Below are positions 9,456-18,905 of a stretch of 60,485 nucleotides of DNA, in pieces. The position numbers were made by a program, and so were the translations under genes. The notes below the pieces were generated by a model. The model was not told where the DNA came from. It searched no databases and saw nothing but the letters and a program-made list of their open reading frames with translations. Each line of letters opens with the position of its first letter. The stretch's first letter is position 1. Source of the DNA: Firmicutes bacterium HGW-Firmicutes-3 (lineage in GTDB: Bacteria > Bacillota > Clostridia > Lachnospirales > Vallitaleaceae); assembly GCA_002841435.1 (NCBI GenBank), contig PGZS01000004.1, forward strand, positions 1 to 60,485, given 5' to 3'.

Positions 9456-9651
9456 CATCTAGCAGCGAGTTACCGATACGTGACAGTTAACGCTATTTTA
9501 TTAAGTATTAGAAAGATATTACAATCGTATACGTTTTACCGTATACATAAGGTGTTATGGTAGGAGACGAAGAATCACATCACATCGAGTTGACGATTTG
9601 GACAATAACAAGGATGGATGCCACACATCGCCAATTCACTGGACGTTAGCT
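9456..9651 (+). repeat. attC-like site 12, composite/hybrid
   Basis: Left half CATCTAGCAGCGAGTTACCGATACG at 9456; ~85 nt later GAGTTGACGAT...ATCGCCAATTCACTGGACGTTAGCTG. Confidence 0.5.
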
Positions 9652-9724
9652 GACATTGTTCAACTGGGTTTTGAATCGTACAGTATTATAAGTAAGTGTT
9701 AGCATTAAGGAAATAAAATTATGT

Positions 9725-10290
9725 ATGGGAGATTTGAAATTGAAAATTAAATGTAGGTATGTAGTGGTTATGGAAGATGGGGAAATTATACCACCAGGAA
9801 TATTGTCTGGGAAACTTTATAGTATTGAATTGTCAACAGGTAATATATTGGAAGATTTAGGAAAAGGGATTGATCCAAGGTTTAATCTTGAACCATATCC
9901 AGAGCATCAAATTAAGTCTGAAGGACCAGCAGGTATTCGTTGCAAAAAGGCATAGTTTATGAGGCTTATAATAATGATGGTCAATTATTACTGAATTTCA
10001 CACCTTTTTGTGGGAATAAGTCTAATGACTTGGAGTATGGATCCGGTGGAAGATGGCTCTACGGTTATGCAGATGACAGCAATATAAATCACTTAAAGAA
10101 CTACTTGTTTTCAGGAAGGAGACGACTCATTCAAGCGAGTAGAGATTTAGATTTCTTGGGCATAGACGGTGGAGATTATGTTCGTGTTTATGATTACTCC
10201 GATGCAACTATCACTTTACAGAATTGGGATGGAGATGTGCTAATGATATTCCAGTTATGCAAGGCAATAACAACTTATTTTCGCCACTAG
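9725..10290 (+). pseudogene. hypothetical protein, probable single gene split by 1-nt frameshift
   Basis: Two overlapping ORFs (9725-9955; 9940-10290) join as ...GIRCKKGIVYEAY if the A run at 9944-9948 had one more A. Confidence 0.45.
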
Positions 10291-10369
10291 GCAAATATAC
10301 GGTAGAACAATCCGCAATTACCTTGCTTAGGCTATCAGAGGTTAAATAGTGTATTATTGTCTAATGATT

Positions 10370-10427
10370 GTATAACAGAAATGAGCCACAACTTCCGCTG
10401 GAAACATCAACTCACAGGACGTTATGT
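10370..10427 (+). repeat. attC-like site 13 (short)
   Basis: GTATAACAGAAATGAG...CAACTCACAGGACGTTATGTG. Confidence 0.65.
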
Positions 10428-10476
10428 GACAATGCATGCTAGTAATAAAAACGTAAGGGTACAGTATTGTACAACC

Positions 10477-11598
10477 ATGAAATTATTAAAAAATATAAGG
10501 GGTGTTACCTTGAGGAAGAAGATTTATGTTTTATCATGTTTGGTATTAGCAATGATTAGTATTGTTGGATGTAAAGAAACTCATATACAATCTGAACAGG
10601 CAGATGTTGAGGTATTAGAAGTTGGAACCACAACTGAAGTAACTACAAAAGAGAGCCAAGAATCTGAATATTCATGGAATGATGATATTAATGAATATGC
10701 TATTTATGTGAATGATATTTATTATCCACTTGATAATCACTATATTTTTGAGACAGTATTAGAGGATGCTGAGGTTCAAGAATTTTCTGGGGAGTTTCCA
10801 TACCCGAGTGGAAAAATACACTTTGGAAATGGACTAAAAATCTCAACTTTCAATGTTAATGATGAAAGAGGTCAAGGAGAAACCATTTATAATATTTTGG
10901 CAACCAAGGATGCTAAAACACCAAGAGGTGTGGGTATAGGGGATACTCTATCTGATTTGCAAGAATCTTATAGTGAGCTAAAATATGAAGCAAATTGGGT
11001 TCGGGATGAAGAAAATCCAATGTTTAATAGAGTATATATCTATACAACTGAAGGAAGCAGTAAGTATATTGCATTTTTCCTATATGAAAAAGAAATTGTT
11101 ATGATAGCAGTTGAAGAAGGATTTGATTATATACCTGGTATAGATATAGAAAATAGTAATATTCTTGGGATTCAAGGTGTTCTTCGAGAAGTAGATAATA
11201 TCTCTTCCAAAGGGATGAATATACATTATTTTTATACAGATAGTGATGGAGAAGAAATAACACTTATAAATATATATGCTCGCTCTACTTACGAAGTAGA
11301 TATTGATGATGATGGAATTATAGAGTTAATGGTTTATTTGAATAATGAGGAAGATTGGCAATCAATAGGAATCTATGATGTGGTGAATGGAGAAATTTCT
11401 TATATTGATGTCAATAAAAAAATGGGGTGCAAATGGTCAAGGGGAGAAGAGAATTGTGCGAACATAAAACCCGAGTATAAAAAATGCATAGAAATAGGCT
11501 TTGAAAGAGATGACGATACTTATAGATCTGGGCTCTATAGGGTGGTAGATAATGAACTATTTTATATTTGCCCTTTTTCCGATGATGTGTTGATGTAA
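10477..11598 (+). CDS. lipoprotein, hypothetical (start 10477 ATG or 10510 TTG)
   Basis: Lipobox MISIVGCK; DIDDDGIIELMVY FG-GAP-like motif. The listed ORF start (10357) lies upstream of the attC site. Confidence 0.7.
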   Translation: MKLLKNIRGVTLRKKIYVLSCLVLAMISIVGCKETHIQSEQADVEVLEVGTTTEVTTKESQESEYSWNDDINEYAIYVNDIYYPLDNHYIFETVLEDAEVQEFSGEFPYPSGKIHFGNGLKISTFNVNDERGQGETIYNILATKDAKTPRGVGIGDTLSDLQESYSELKYEANWVRDEENPMFNRVYIYTTEGSSKYIAFFLYEKEIVMIAVEEGFDYIPGIDIENSNILGIQGVLREVDNISSKGMNIHYFYTDSDGEEITLINIYARSTYEVDIDDDGIIELMVYLNNEEDWQSIGIYDVVNGEISYIDVNKKMGCKWSRGEENCANIKPEYKKCIEIGFERDDDTYRSGLYRVVDNELFYICPFSDDVLM

Positions 11599-11982
11599 GG
11601 AGTATATCTATCATGCCCACGATGGCTATACCTAAATTAGAGGATGTTGATGGATGGATCAGTTAACAAGGATCAAATAGAAAGGATTTCTAAAGACATA
11701 ATAACAGATAAAAAATTCATTAACGAGGAGCTATTGGCACATATAAAAATGAATCAATTAAGTTTTAGTATACGAGATTTATCACCTTAATCGCCTTATC
11801 TATATATAAGAGTTGAATATATGATGAAAGATGGCAATACAAAGGTTTATTCATATAAGATAAGACAATGTAATGTTTATAGTATTTGGGATGATTTGAT
11901 AAAAGATGGGTGGCTTTAGATAAAAGATATTTAATATGGGTATATCTCAATATAGATAAGGAAAGTAAAACGGTCCGATATC

Positions 11983-12073
11983 TCATAACACGCCAATTTC
12001 CATCATGCCGAGGATTGTTATCGATTAGGATATAGATTGGATGGGCACGACGGAAACTGCGAGGACGTTAGGC
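11983..12073 (+). repeat. attC-like site 14
   Basis: TCATAACACGCCAATTTCCATC...GACGGAAACTGCGAGGACGTTAGGC. Confidence 0.85.
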
Positions 12074-12142
12074 GACTATGACCTTTGTAATGGTTTGAAA
12101 ATATATAATAATAGAAAAAACTACGGAAGTGAGGTGAGTAAT

Positions 12143-12808
12143 TTGAAAGTGAATGCTAGAATTTTTTATATACTAGTAACTATGCTGATTTTAGTAAGCT
12201 GTACTGGAAAGAAAGAAGATATTATTTTTAGGCAGATTTACACGGATAAGTATATTGACAATACGAAGATTGATATAGATGCTAAAATAATTGAGATTAG
12301 CAAATATTTAAAGAGCTATGAATTCCAAGGTGATATTGAAAAAAATCTTACTATTAATATTATCGATGGATATGATGAACTTACAAAATTAGGTATTGAG
12401 TTAGTTAGTGTTAAATTAGATTACGCATGGTTGGATGGATTTGTAGTTTACAGAAATAATGAATTAATAGGTTTGTTATACGGTATGAACGAGCAAGGCG
12501 TGTATATGACTGACTTGAATAATGACGGTAATATGGAAATTATATACCAATCAGAATTTGGATCAGGTATTAGTAGAACAATTATTAATTTACTTGATTT
12601 AGGAACTAATAAAGTATATAGTGCACAATATTATAATAATAATGATGGAATAATATTTGATGTAACACCTATAGGGGTAGCAGTATATTCATATTATTAC
12701 GAATTTGAAAGAAGATCTGAGGAACCAATAGGTTATTTAAAGTTGACAGAAGAAGGATTAGTAATAGATGGTGTTGACGCACCAAATTTACAGTTAATGA
12801 ATGACTAA
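12143..12808 (+). CDS. lipoprotein, hypothetical (TTG start)
   Basis: LILVSCTG lipobox; TDLNNDGNMEIIYQ motif. Listed start 12041 lies inside the attC. Confidence 0.65.
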   Translation: MKVNARIFYILVTMLILVSCTGKKEDIIFRQIYTDKYIDNTKIDIDAKIIEISKYLKSYEFQGDIEKNLTINIIDGYDELTKLGIELVSVKLDYAWLDGFVVYRNNELIGLLYGMNEQGVYMTDLNNDGNMEIIYQSEFGSGISRTIINLLDLGTNKVYSAQYYNNNDGIIFDVTPIGVAVYSYYYEFERRSEEPIGYLKLTEEGLVIDGVDAPNLQLMND

Positions 12809-12812
12809 AACT

Positions 12813-12853
12813 GACGGACGTAACATCGTCTATTAACTCACAGGACGTTATAT
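12813..12853 (+). repeat. attC-like site 15 (right half)
   Basis: ACATCGTCTATTAACTCACAGGACGTTATATAC. Confidence 0.55.
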
Positions 12854-13115
12854 ACAATCCCTACAGAATATAACTGGAGTCAACCAATTTATTGAAAGTC
12901 GAACATTATACATAAATTTCATAGGTTATGATATACCACTAAGCAAAATTGAAGGGGAATATTATTATGAGATAGAGGTTGATTCAAGTGGTTACGATAA
13001 AGTAGTTTATAATGGATTGGACAAAGAAGATGATAAGGTACTTTATAGTGCCAGATAAAGACATTGATGATTAATTAACCAATTGAAATAGAAAAGTTTG
13101 AATCATCGGGACTGC

Positions 13116-13192
13116 ATATAACACAGCTTTAGCAACATATGATTGAGGGATGAGAATAGGGTTTTGGAGTCGCCAACCCTAAAACGTTATAT
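13116..13192 (+). repeat. attC-like site 16
   Basis: ATATAACACAGCTTTAG...CCAACCCTAAAACGTTATATAC. Confidence 0.7.
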
Positions 13193-13287
13193 ACTAGATT
13201 CTAGCGAGGAGTATTTATTCGTTCGCCGTCCTTGGCTCACTAGTAAATGACAGATTAAATTAAAAATAATGAAGAGTAGGAGTGAAA

Positions 13288-14223
13288 ATGAGTATTCAAT
13301 CTTATATAATAAAAAAAATTCTTAGAAGAGTTGTACCAAAAGATGAAGATTTTAGCTTGAGAAGAAAGAAAACGGATGAATTAGCTGGGAAGAATTCGTT
13401 GGCTAAGAATGTTAGTATTAAAGAGGTTCAGTTAGGCAGTGTAACGTGTGAGTGGGCCTATATAGAAAATGCACCATTAGATAAAGCTATTATATATTTA
13501 CATGGGGGAGGATTTTGTATTGGATCCATAAATACATACAGACATTTTACTAGTAGATTAGCTAAGGCGACTGGTATTAGAGTATTATATGTGGAATACA
13601 GTTTAGCTCCAGAGCATCCTTTTCCTAGAGCATTAGAAGATGTAATTGCAGTATATCAAAGCCTTTTATCACAAGGAATATCTTCGGAAAACATAATTTT
13701 CATGGGAGATTCTGCTGGAGCAGGACTATGTTTATCTACAACGTTAGCCTTAAGAGACAGGGGAGAATCATTACCAACAGCCTTAATACTTTACTCACCC
13801 TGGACTGATCTTACCTTAACATCTAAAAGTTTAAAAACCAATGAAAAAAAAGATCCTTTAGTATTTGTAAATGACCAAAAAAAGCTGGTGAGGGCTTATA
13901 TAAAAGAAAAAGATGTAAGAAATCCATTGGTTTCTCCTAGGTTTGGAAATTTTAATAGATTCCCTCCAATGCTTATACATACAGGTACTGATGAGATATT
14001 ACTTGACGACTCATTAAATCTAGTAGAAAAGGCAAAAAAAGCTGGTGTAGAAGTAACCTTAAAATTATGGAAGGGAATGTTTCATGTTTTTTCAATTTTT
14101 CCTGACCACACACCAGAAGGTAAAAAATCGCTTAAGGAAGTTGTCACATTTATTCATAGTAAATGGGGATTGAATAATACCAGCAATTTATCTAAAGAAC
14201 AACAAAAACAATTTAAATTGTGA
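13288..14223 (+). CDS. alpha/beta hydrolase, HSL-type esterase/lipase
   Basis: YLHGGGFCIGS oxyanion motif, GDSAGAGLCL nucleophile elbow. Confidence 0.92.
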   Translation: MSIQSYIIKKILRRVVPKDEDFSLRRKKTDELAGKNSLAKNVSIKEVQLGSVTCEWAYIENAPLDKAIIYLHGGGFCIGSINTYRHFTSRLAKATGIRVLYVEYSLAPEHPFPRALEDVIAVYQSLLSQGISSENIIFMGDSAGAGLCLSTTLALRDRGESLPTALILYSPWTDLTLTSKSLKTNEKKDPLVFVNDQKKLVRAYIKEKDVRNPLVSPRFGNFNRFPPMLIHTGTDEILLDDSLNLVEKAKKAGVEVTLKLWKGMFHVFSIFPDHTPEGKKSLKEVVTFIHSKWGLNNTSNLSKEQQKQFKL

Positions 14224-14299
14224 AAATGGACAAAAAAGATATAAAAAGAAGTTTGGTTTAAGCAAGTACTAGATTTATGCTCCGCAGTCTTTGGTTCCA

Positions 14300-14336
14300 C
14301 AGCTAGAATCCATCGTCAACTCACAGGACGTTAGCT
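14300..14336 (+). repeat. attC-like site 17 (right half)
   Basis: CATCGTCAACTCACAGGACGTTAGCTAC. Confidence 0.55.
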
Positions 14337-14387
14337 ACCATTGCACATTTTTGAGAAATAAAAAGGTTGATTTTTTGGAGGATTGAA

Positions 14388-14810
14388 ATGAATAAAGAAA
14401 TCATAACAAAAGCAGGAGAAATTATAGAAAAGAATACTGGGGAACTAACTTTTTGCGTGCTGGCATTAATAGACCTGGATGGTTATCCAACAGTGTCAAC
14501 AATATCTGCATCAAAAGCCGAAGGTATCTACTGGATTACTTTCTGTACTGGTCTTGGAGGAACGAGAACCAATAGAATTAACAAGTGCAACCGTGCAAGT
14601 GTATGTTTTAATGCTATGGATTATAATATAACACTTGTGGGTACAATTGAAATATTAACAGACATGGATGTAAAAAGAGAAATGTGGTATGAGGGACTTA
14701 AAAATCATTTTAGTGGACCGGAAGATTCTAATTACTGTGTTTTACGTTTTAAAACAGAACGCTATAATCTTTTGATTGATTGGAAAGAGGCAAAGGGAAC
14801 TATAGATTGA
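14388..14810 (+). CDS. pyridoxamine 5'-phosphate oxidase-like protein
   Basis: LTFCVLALIDLDGYPTVSTISASKAEGIYWITFCTG. Confidence 0.8.
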   Translation: MNKEIITKAGEIIEKNTGELTFCVLALIDLDGYPTVSTISASKAEGIYWITFCTGLGGTRTNRINKCNRASVCFNAMDYNITLVGTIEILTDMDVKREMWYEGLKNHFSGPEDSNYCVLRFKTERYNLLIDWKEAKGTID

Positions 14811-14845
14811 TTGAAGTGTGACTAGGTAGGTCAATGAGCAACAGC

Positions 14846-14928
14846 AGCTAACACGTCAATTTCCATCAAGCCCGCGCTGGAGATCGCATTGGGAAGTTGA
14901 GTGGATTGACACGACGGGAACGTTAGAT
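14846..14928 (+). repeat. attC-like site 18
   Basis: AGCTAACACGTCAATTTCCATCAAGCCC...GACACGACGGGAACGTTAGAT. Confidence 0.85.
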
Positions 14929-14984
14929 GACAGTTCAATAAATAATAGCGACATGAGTCGCTTGTATAGGAGAGTGAATTACAA

Positions 14985-15330
14985 ATGGAAGATAGAAAAG
15001 CTTTATGGAATTCTAAACAAGGATTACTAAGGAACATAATTTAAAACCTGATAAATTTGACCAAGCGATTCATCCATTTATTGAACAGCACTCCATGTTG
15101 CATTCATCAGAACTGTCACAGGAGTAAAAAAACGAACAATCGCTTATGGCATGTGGCATTCAACTAGAATTGAAGATATATCAATAAATACTTTGGTCTC
15201 TGACGAAACTCAAGTCCTATATAATGATAATTGGTTAGAAAAAGTCAATTCAAGAACTATAGATACATGAAATGCATTAAAAGAAACAGAAATTCGTGAA
15301 TTAAGCCATCTTCTAACAATGTATTGCCAT
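14985..15330 (+). pseudogene. degenerate DinB-like protein gene
   Basis: AYGMWHSTRIEDISINTLVSDETQVLYNDNWLEK...T*NALKETEIRELSHLL, with in-frame stops/frameshifts. Confidence 0.55.
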
Positions 15331-15395
15331 ATTTTGCAAGCCTAAGGAACGTCGTTGTAAGAATTGCAGACTGCGGCAATACGAGGACGTTATAT
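15311..15395 (+). repeat. attC-like site 19
   Basis: TTCTAACAATGTATTGCCATA...TGCGGCAATACGAGGACGTTATAT; arms GTATTGCC/GGCAATAC. Confidence 0.8.
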
Positions 15396-15462
15396 GAAAT
15401 TGTTCCAATTGTTTTAGGGTAAGTTCTCTGGTGTTTTCATAGTTAGAATTGGAGGGGGAAAA

Positions 15463-16320
15463 ATGGATGCTCATATACGGGAAATATTAAAAAAGAATCA
15501 AATAAATGAATCATTTGTCAAATTAACTACCCATGGTATTGCAAATGAGATATACGCAACGCCGAATTTTATTTTAAGGATTCCTACAGATCATCCAGAA
15601 GCAAATTCTGACGCTTATACTGAATCTGTAGCAGCTCCATTGGCTAAGTTAAATGGAATAAAAACGCCAAAATTAATTTGTTTTGATGACTCTTTTAGTA
15701 TAATAAATAAAACATATTCTATTTGGGAAAGAGTTCATGGATTAACTCTTGGTGAAATTGATAATTATTTACAATATTCTAACACATGGCGAGAAATAGG
15801 CTTTGAGATTGGAAAATTACATATTAATATTAAAAACTGTGATGATCCTAATGGATGGCTTGATAATCCTGAGACTTTTAGAGAATATACAAAGGAAACA
15901 ATGATTAAAAGTTTATCTAACAGTGACCTAAATTCAACATATATATTAGGATTTATAGAAAAAAAGTATACTAATGATATCTATTCATATAAAAAATGTT
16001 TTGTTCATGGGGATACTAATGAGTTCAATTTTCTATGTAATGAAAATGACCAATTATTATCAGTAATTGATTGGGGTGACGCAGGTTGGGGAGATCCAGC
16101 AATTGATTTTTATATGATACCAATAGAAGTTATTGATAATGTGTTAGATGGATATTCTGAAATAGCAGGAATAAATATTGACTATAGATTTATATATCGT
16201 ATTATTTTTGACAAAATATGGGCAGCGATTGAACAAAATCAAGATATAAGAGGATTAGAAAAAAACGTAATAGAATTGGAAAGAAACTATGTCAAACATA
16301 TTTCCAAAACCAATTTGTGA
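15463..16320 (+). CDS. aminoglycoside phosphotransferase/choline kinase-like (APH family)
   Basis: FVHGDTNEFNFLCNENDQLLSVIDWGDAGWGDPAIDF. Confidence 0.9.
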   Translation: MDAHIREILKKNQINESFVKLTTHGIANEIYATPNFILRIPTDHPEANSDAYTESVAAPLAKLNGIKTPKLICFDDSFSIINKTYSIWERVHGLTLGEIDNYLQYSNTWREIGFEIGKLHINIKNCDDPNGWLDNPETFREYTKETMIKSLSNSDLNSTYILGFIEKKYTNDIYSYKKCFVHGDTNEFNFLCNENDQLLSVIDWGDAGWGDPAIDFYMIPIEVIDNVLDGYSEIAGINIDYRFIYRIIFDKIWAAIEQNQDIRGLEKNVIELERNYVKHISKTNL

Positions 16321-16603
16321 ATTACCAATTGCTGATATACCATTAAAAGGAATAGAAGCCTATTTATCCTAAGGCGAAGATTATCAGATTATTTTTATGC
16401 AATTTAACGAGGACTTAGATTTGATAGAACATAGCCATGAAAGCCAATGGGGTATCGTACTTGAAGGAACTATAGAACTTATAATTGATGGGATGAAATA
16501 TATATTTAAGAAAGGTGATAGATATTTTATTCCTAAGGATGTAAAGCATTCAGGAAAGATATATGCTGGGTATGCAGATATGACAATTTCCCATAAAATC
16601 TAA
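16289..16603 (+). pseudogene. cupin-domain protein with in-frame TAA
   Basis: MSNIFPKPICELPIADIPLKGIEAYLS*GEDYQIIFMQFNEDLDLIEHSHESQWGIVLEG...; TAA at 16370-16372. Confidence 0.75.
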
Positions 16604-16671
16604 ACATTGAAAAATGGTTTTCTGTTATCAAGCGAAAGCAAATAACTTAAAACTTTAAACGGGAGGTCAGT

Positions 16672-17772
16672 ATGAAAACAATACCTAAAATACTTGTAAT
16701 TGGAGCATCAGGTGTACTTGGTAAGCTTATTTGCCGGGAAACTTTAAGGGTATTTAATAATAATGTAAATCTCCTAGTTGGAGACTATAGAAGAGATAGG
16801 GGGAGAGCATTAGCATTAATGCTCGGTCCAAAAGCCGAGTACCAATATATTGATGCTTCAAACAGTAATAGTATCAAAGTAGCATTAAAGGATGTTTCAT
16901 GTGTAATTATCTCTATGAATCAGAATGAGCCTTTAATACAAACACAGTGCATTGAAGCGAAGATACATTGTATAGACGTGACAGCTTCTTCTGAGTTGTT
17001 GGATAAAGTCAAACCTCTTAACAAAAAAGCTATAGCAAGCAATATTGCACTGGTTATGTTTTCAGGGTTTTTCCCTGGGTTGTCAGGAATACTGATTAAA
17101 GATACATCATCGGATTTTGAACGTACTGATGAAGTTAATATTGGGTTACTGTCAAGTGTGAATGCTCAGGCTGGTTATTCCGGTTTTATTCAAATGCTGG
17201 AAGTCTGCCATAAACCCGTTGTTCTGAAACATAAGAATCAAGAAAAAACCTTTCCTGGGTTTTACCAGAAAACATATATGCATTTTTCTGAACCTTTCGG
17301 AAGAAAACATGTAAGACTGGTTAACTATAGTGAACGTGCGGTATTGGCTCAGTATTTGAACATCCCGATATTGAACTATTGGATTGGTTTGGAAAAAGAA
17401 GCATTGACGATGGCACTAGGTATACTGAAAAAAATAAGAGTAACAGCATTATGCCTGAAAAATAGAATATTGGGCAAGTTTTTTACGAAAGTGCTGTTTA
17501 AACATAATCCAGATAAGCCAGAAACAACAGCATTATCAATCAGTGTTCACGGAACTCAATGCGGCATATCAAAAACAAGAATACTTACACTTAAAGCATA
17601 TTCAGATTATGGAGTAACAGCTGCATTTAATGCAGCATTATGCTGGTATCTGGTATACCAGATGAGTTCAAAGAGTTTGGGAGTTCGTTTTCCTTTTGAA
17701 ATAGTAACTTTATCAGAAATTCTATCAATAATGGCAACTGAAGGGGTTACTATTGATGATAAATGGATATGA
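16672..17772 (+). CDS. saccharopine dehydrogenase-like NAD(P)-binding protein
   Basis: ILVIGASGVLGKLICRETL Rossmann motif; overall organisation of the family. Confidence 0.75.
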   Translation: MKTIPKILVIGASGVLGKLICRETLRVFNNNVNLLVGDYRRDRGRALALMLGPKAEYQYIDASNSNSIKVALKDVSCVIISMNQNEPLIQTQCIEAKIHCIDVTASSELLDKVKPLNKKAIASNIALVMFSGFFPGLSGILIKDTSSDFERTDEVNIGLLSSVNAQAGYSGFIQMLEVCHKPVVLKHKNQEKTFPGFYQKTYMHFSEPFGRKHVRLVNYSERAVLAQYLNIPILNYWIGLEKEALTMALGILKKIRVTALCLKNRILGKFFTKVLFKHNPDKPETTALSISVHGTQCGISKTRILTLKAYSDYGVTAAFNAALCWYLVYQMSSKSLGVRFPFEIVTLSEILSIMATEGVTIDDKWI

Positions 17773-18078
17773 ATTATCATCAAAAAATAATCAATTGATT
17801 GTTTTAAAACTGTTTAAACCGGATTTATTACTTCCATTTGGTATTAATAGTGTGATCATGGTTATAAATAATAAATGATCCAAAGCATAAATGATTTTAT
17901 AACAAAGACTTCTTATGGCTGGATATGTTTTGTGGTATGCTTTTTAAGTGGTTTCATAATGATGTTAAGAGCACAGAAAAAGTATAATGGTGGATTATTC
18001 TAACATAAATAACTGCCCATAATTGCTGTTATTTTATATGTAGGATTTATGAGGATGCTATGAATAAGGAGAGATTTA

Positions 18079-18615
18079 ATGAGAAAGAAACTTCATTTGA
18101 ATGAAAAAGTTTACAAAGAAATAATAAGCTGGATTAAAACAATTGGTTTAACACTCGTTATTGTTTTAGTCATTAATAAAGGTATCATAGTAAATGCATA
18201 TATTCCAACGTCGTCGATGGAAGAAACAATTATGACAGGCGACAGGGTGATTGCTGCTAGATTAGCCTACATAACAAGTGAACCGGAAAGAGGTGATATT
18301 GTTGTTTTTAAGAACCCAGATGACAAATCAATACTATATGTTAAAAGAATCATTGGTTTGCCAGGCGAAGAAGTAATAATTAAAGATGAGAATATATATA
18401 TTAATGGGGTACTATTAGAAGAAGAGTATATATTAGAGGCGATTAGGGGAGAGTTTGGTCCTTATACTGTACCGAATAGTAAATACTTTATGCTTGGAGA
18501 TAATAGAAATGGCAGTAAGGACTCAAGGGTATGGAATAATACTTATTTAGAGAAAGAAGATATAATTGGGAAAGTGATTTTTAGGTATTTTCCGAATTTG
18601 AAAAATTACAACTAG
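18079..18615 (+). CDS. lepB: signal peptidase I
   Basis: IPTSSMEETI (Ser), YVKRIIGLPGE (Lys), MLGDNRNGSKDSR motifs. Confidence 0.95.
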   Translation: MRKKLHLNEKVYKEIISWIKTIGLTLVIVLVINKGIIVNAYIPTSSMEETIMTGDRVIAARLAYITSEPERGDIVVFKNPDDKSILYVKRIIGLPGEEVIIKDENIYINGVLLEEEYILEAIRGEFGPYTVPNSKYFMLGDNRNGSKDSRVWNNTYLEKEDIIGKVIFRYFPNLKNYN

Positions 18616-18683
18616 TGGTTATAGTGTTTGGTATAGTTTAGTGAATATATTTATGGCTCTGGGATATTACCGCACAAAACAGC

Positions 18684-18774
18684 AGCTAATACGACAATTT
18701 CCTTCATGCTTGATGTGTATCGTTTTTGAAAGTTGAACGTTTTTATATGACGAAAACTAAGGGAACGTTATATG
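18684..18774 (+). repeat. attC-like site 20 (last clear site)
   Basis: AGCTAATACGACAATTTCCTTCATGC...ATGACGAAAACTAAGGGAACGTTATAT. Confidence 0.75.
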
Positions 18775-18905
18775 ACAGTGCACACAGCCTAAGTGCAAGC
18801 ACCCGGTATCATGAAATTGAAGAGGAAAAAGGTGGTTTTGGTACCTTAAGGCTCTACGACAGGAAGCTGTAACATTTGTTGAAATGACCAGTAATTGGAG
18901 GATTT

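Noticed and set aside
16370-16372. In-frame TAA as stop-codon recoding
   Set aside because: No sign of alternative code elsewhere; a simple nonsense mutation in a decayed cassette is more likely.
465-18777. CRISPR array interpretation of the recurring palindromic units
   Set aside because: Spacing is gene-sized and irregular, repeats are diverse and contain inverted arms; no cas genes or uniform spacers.
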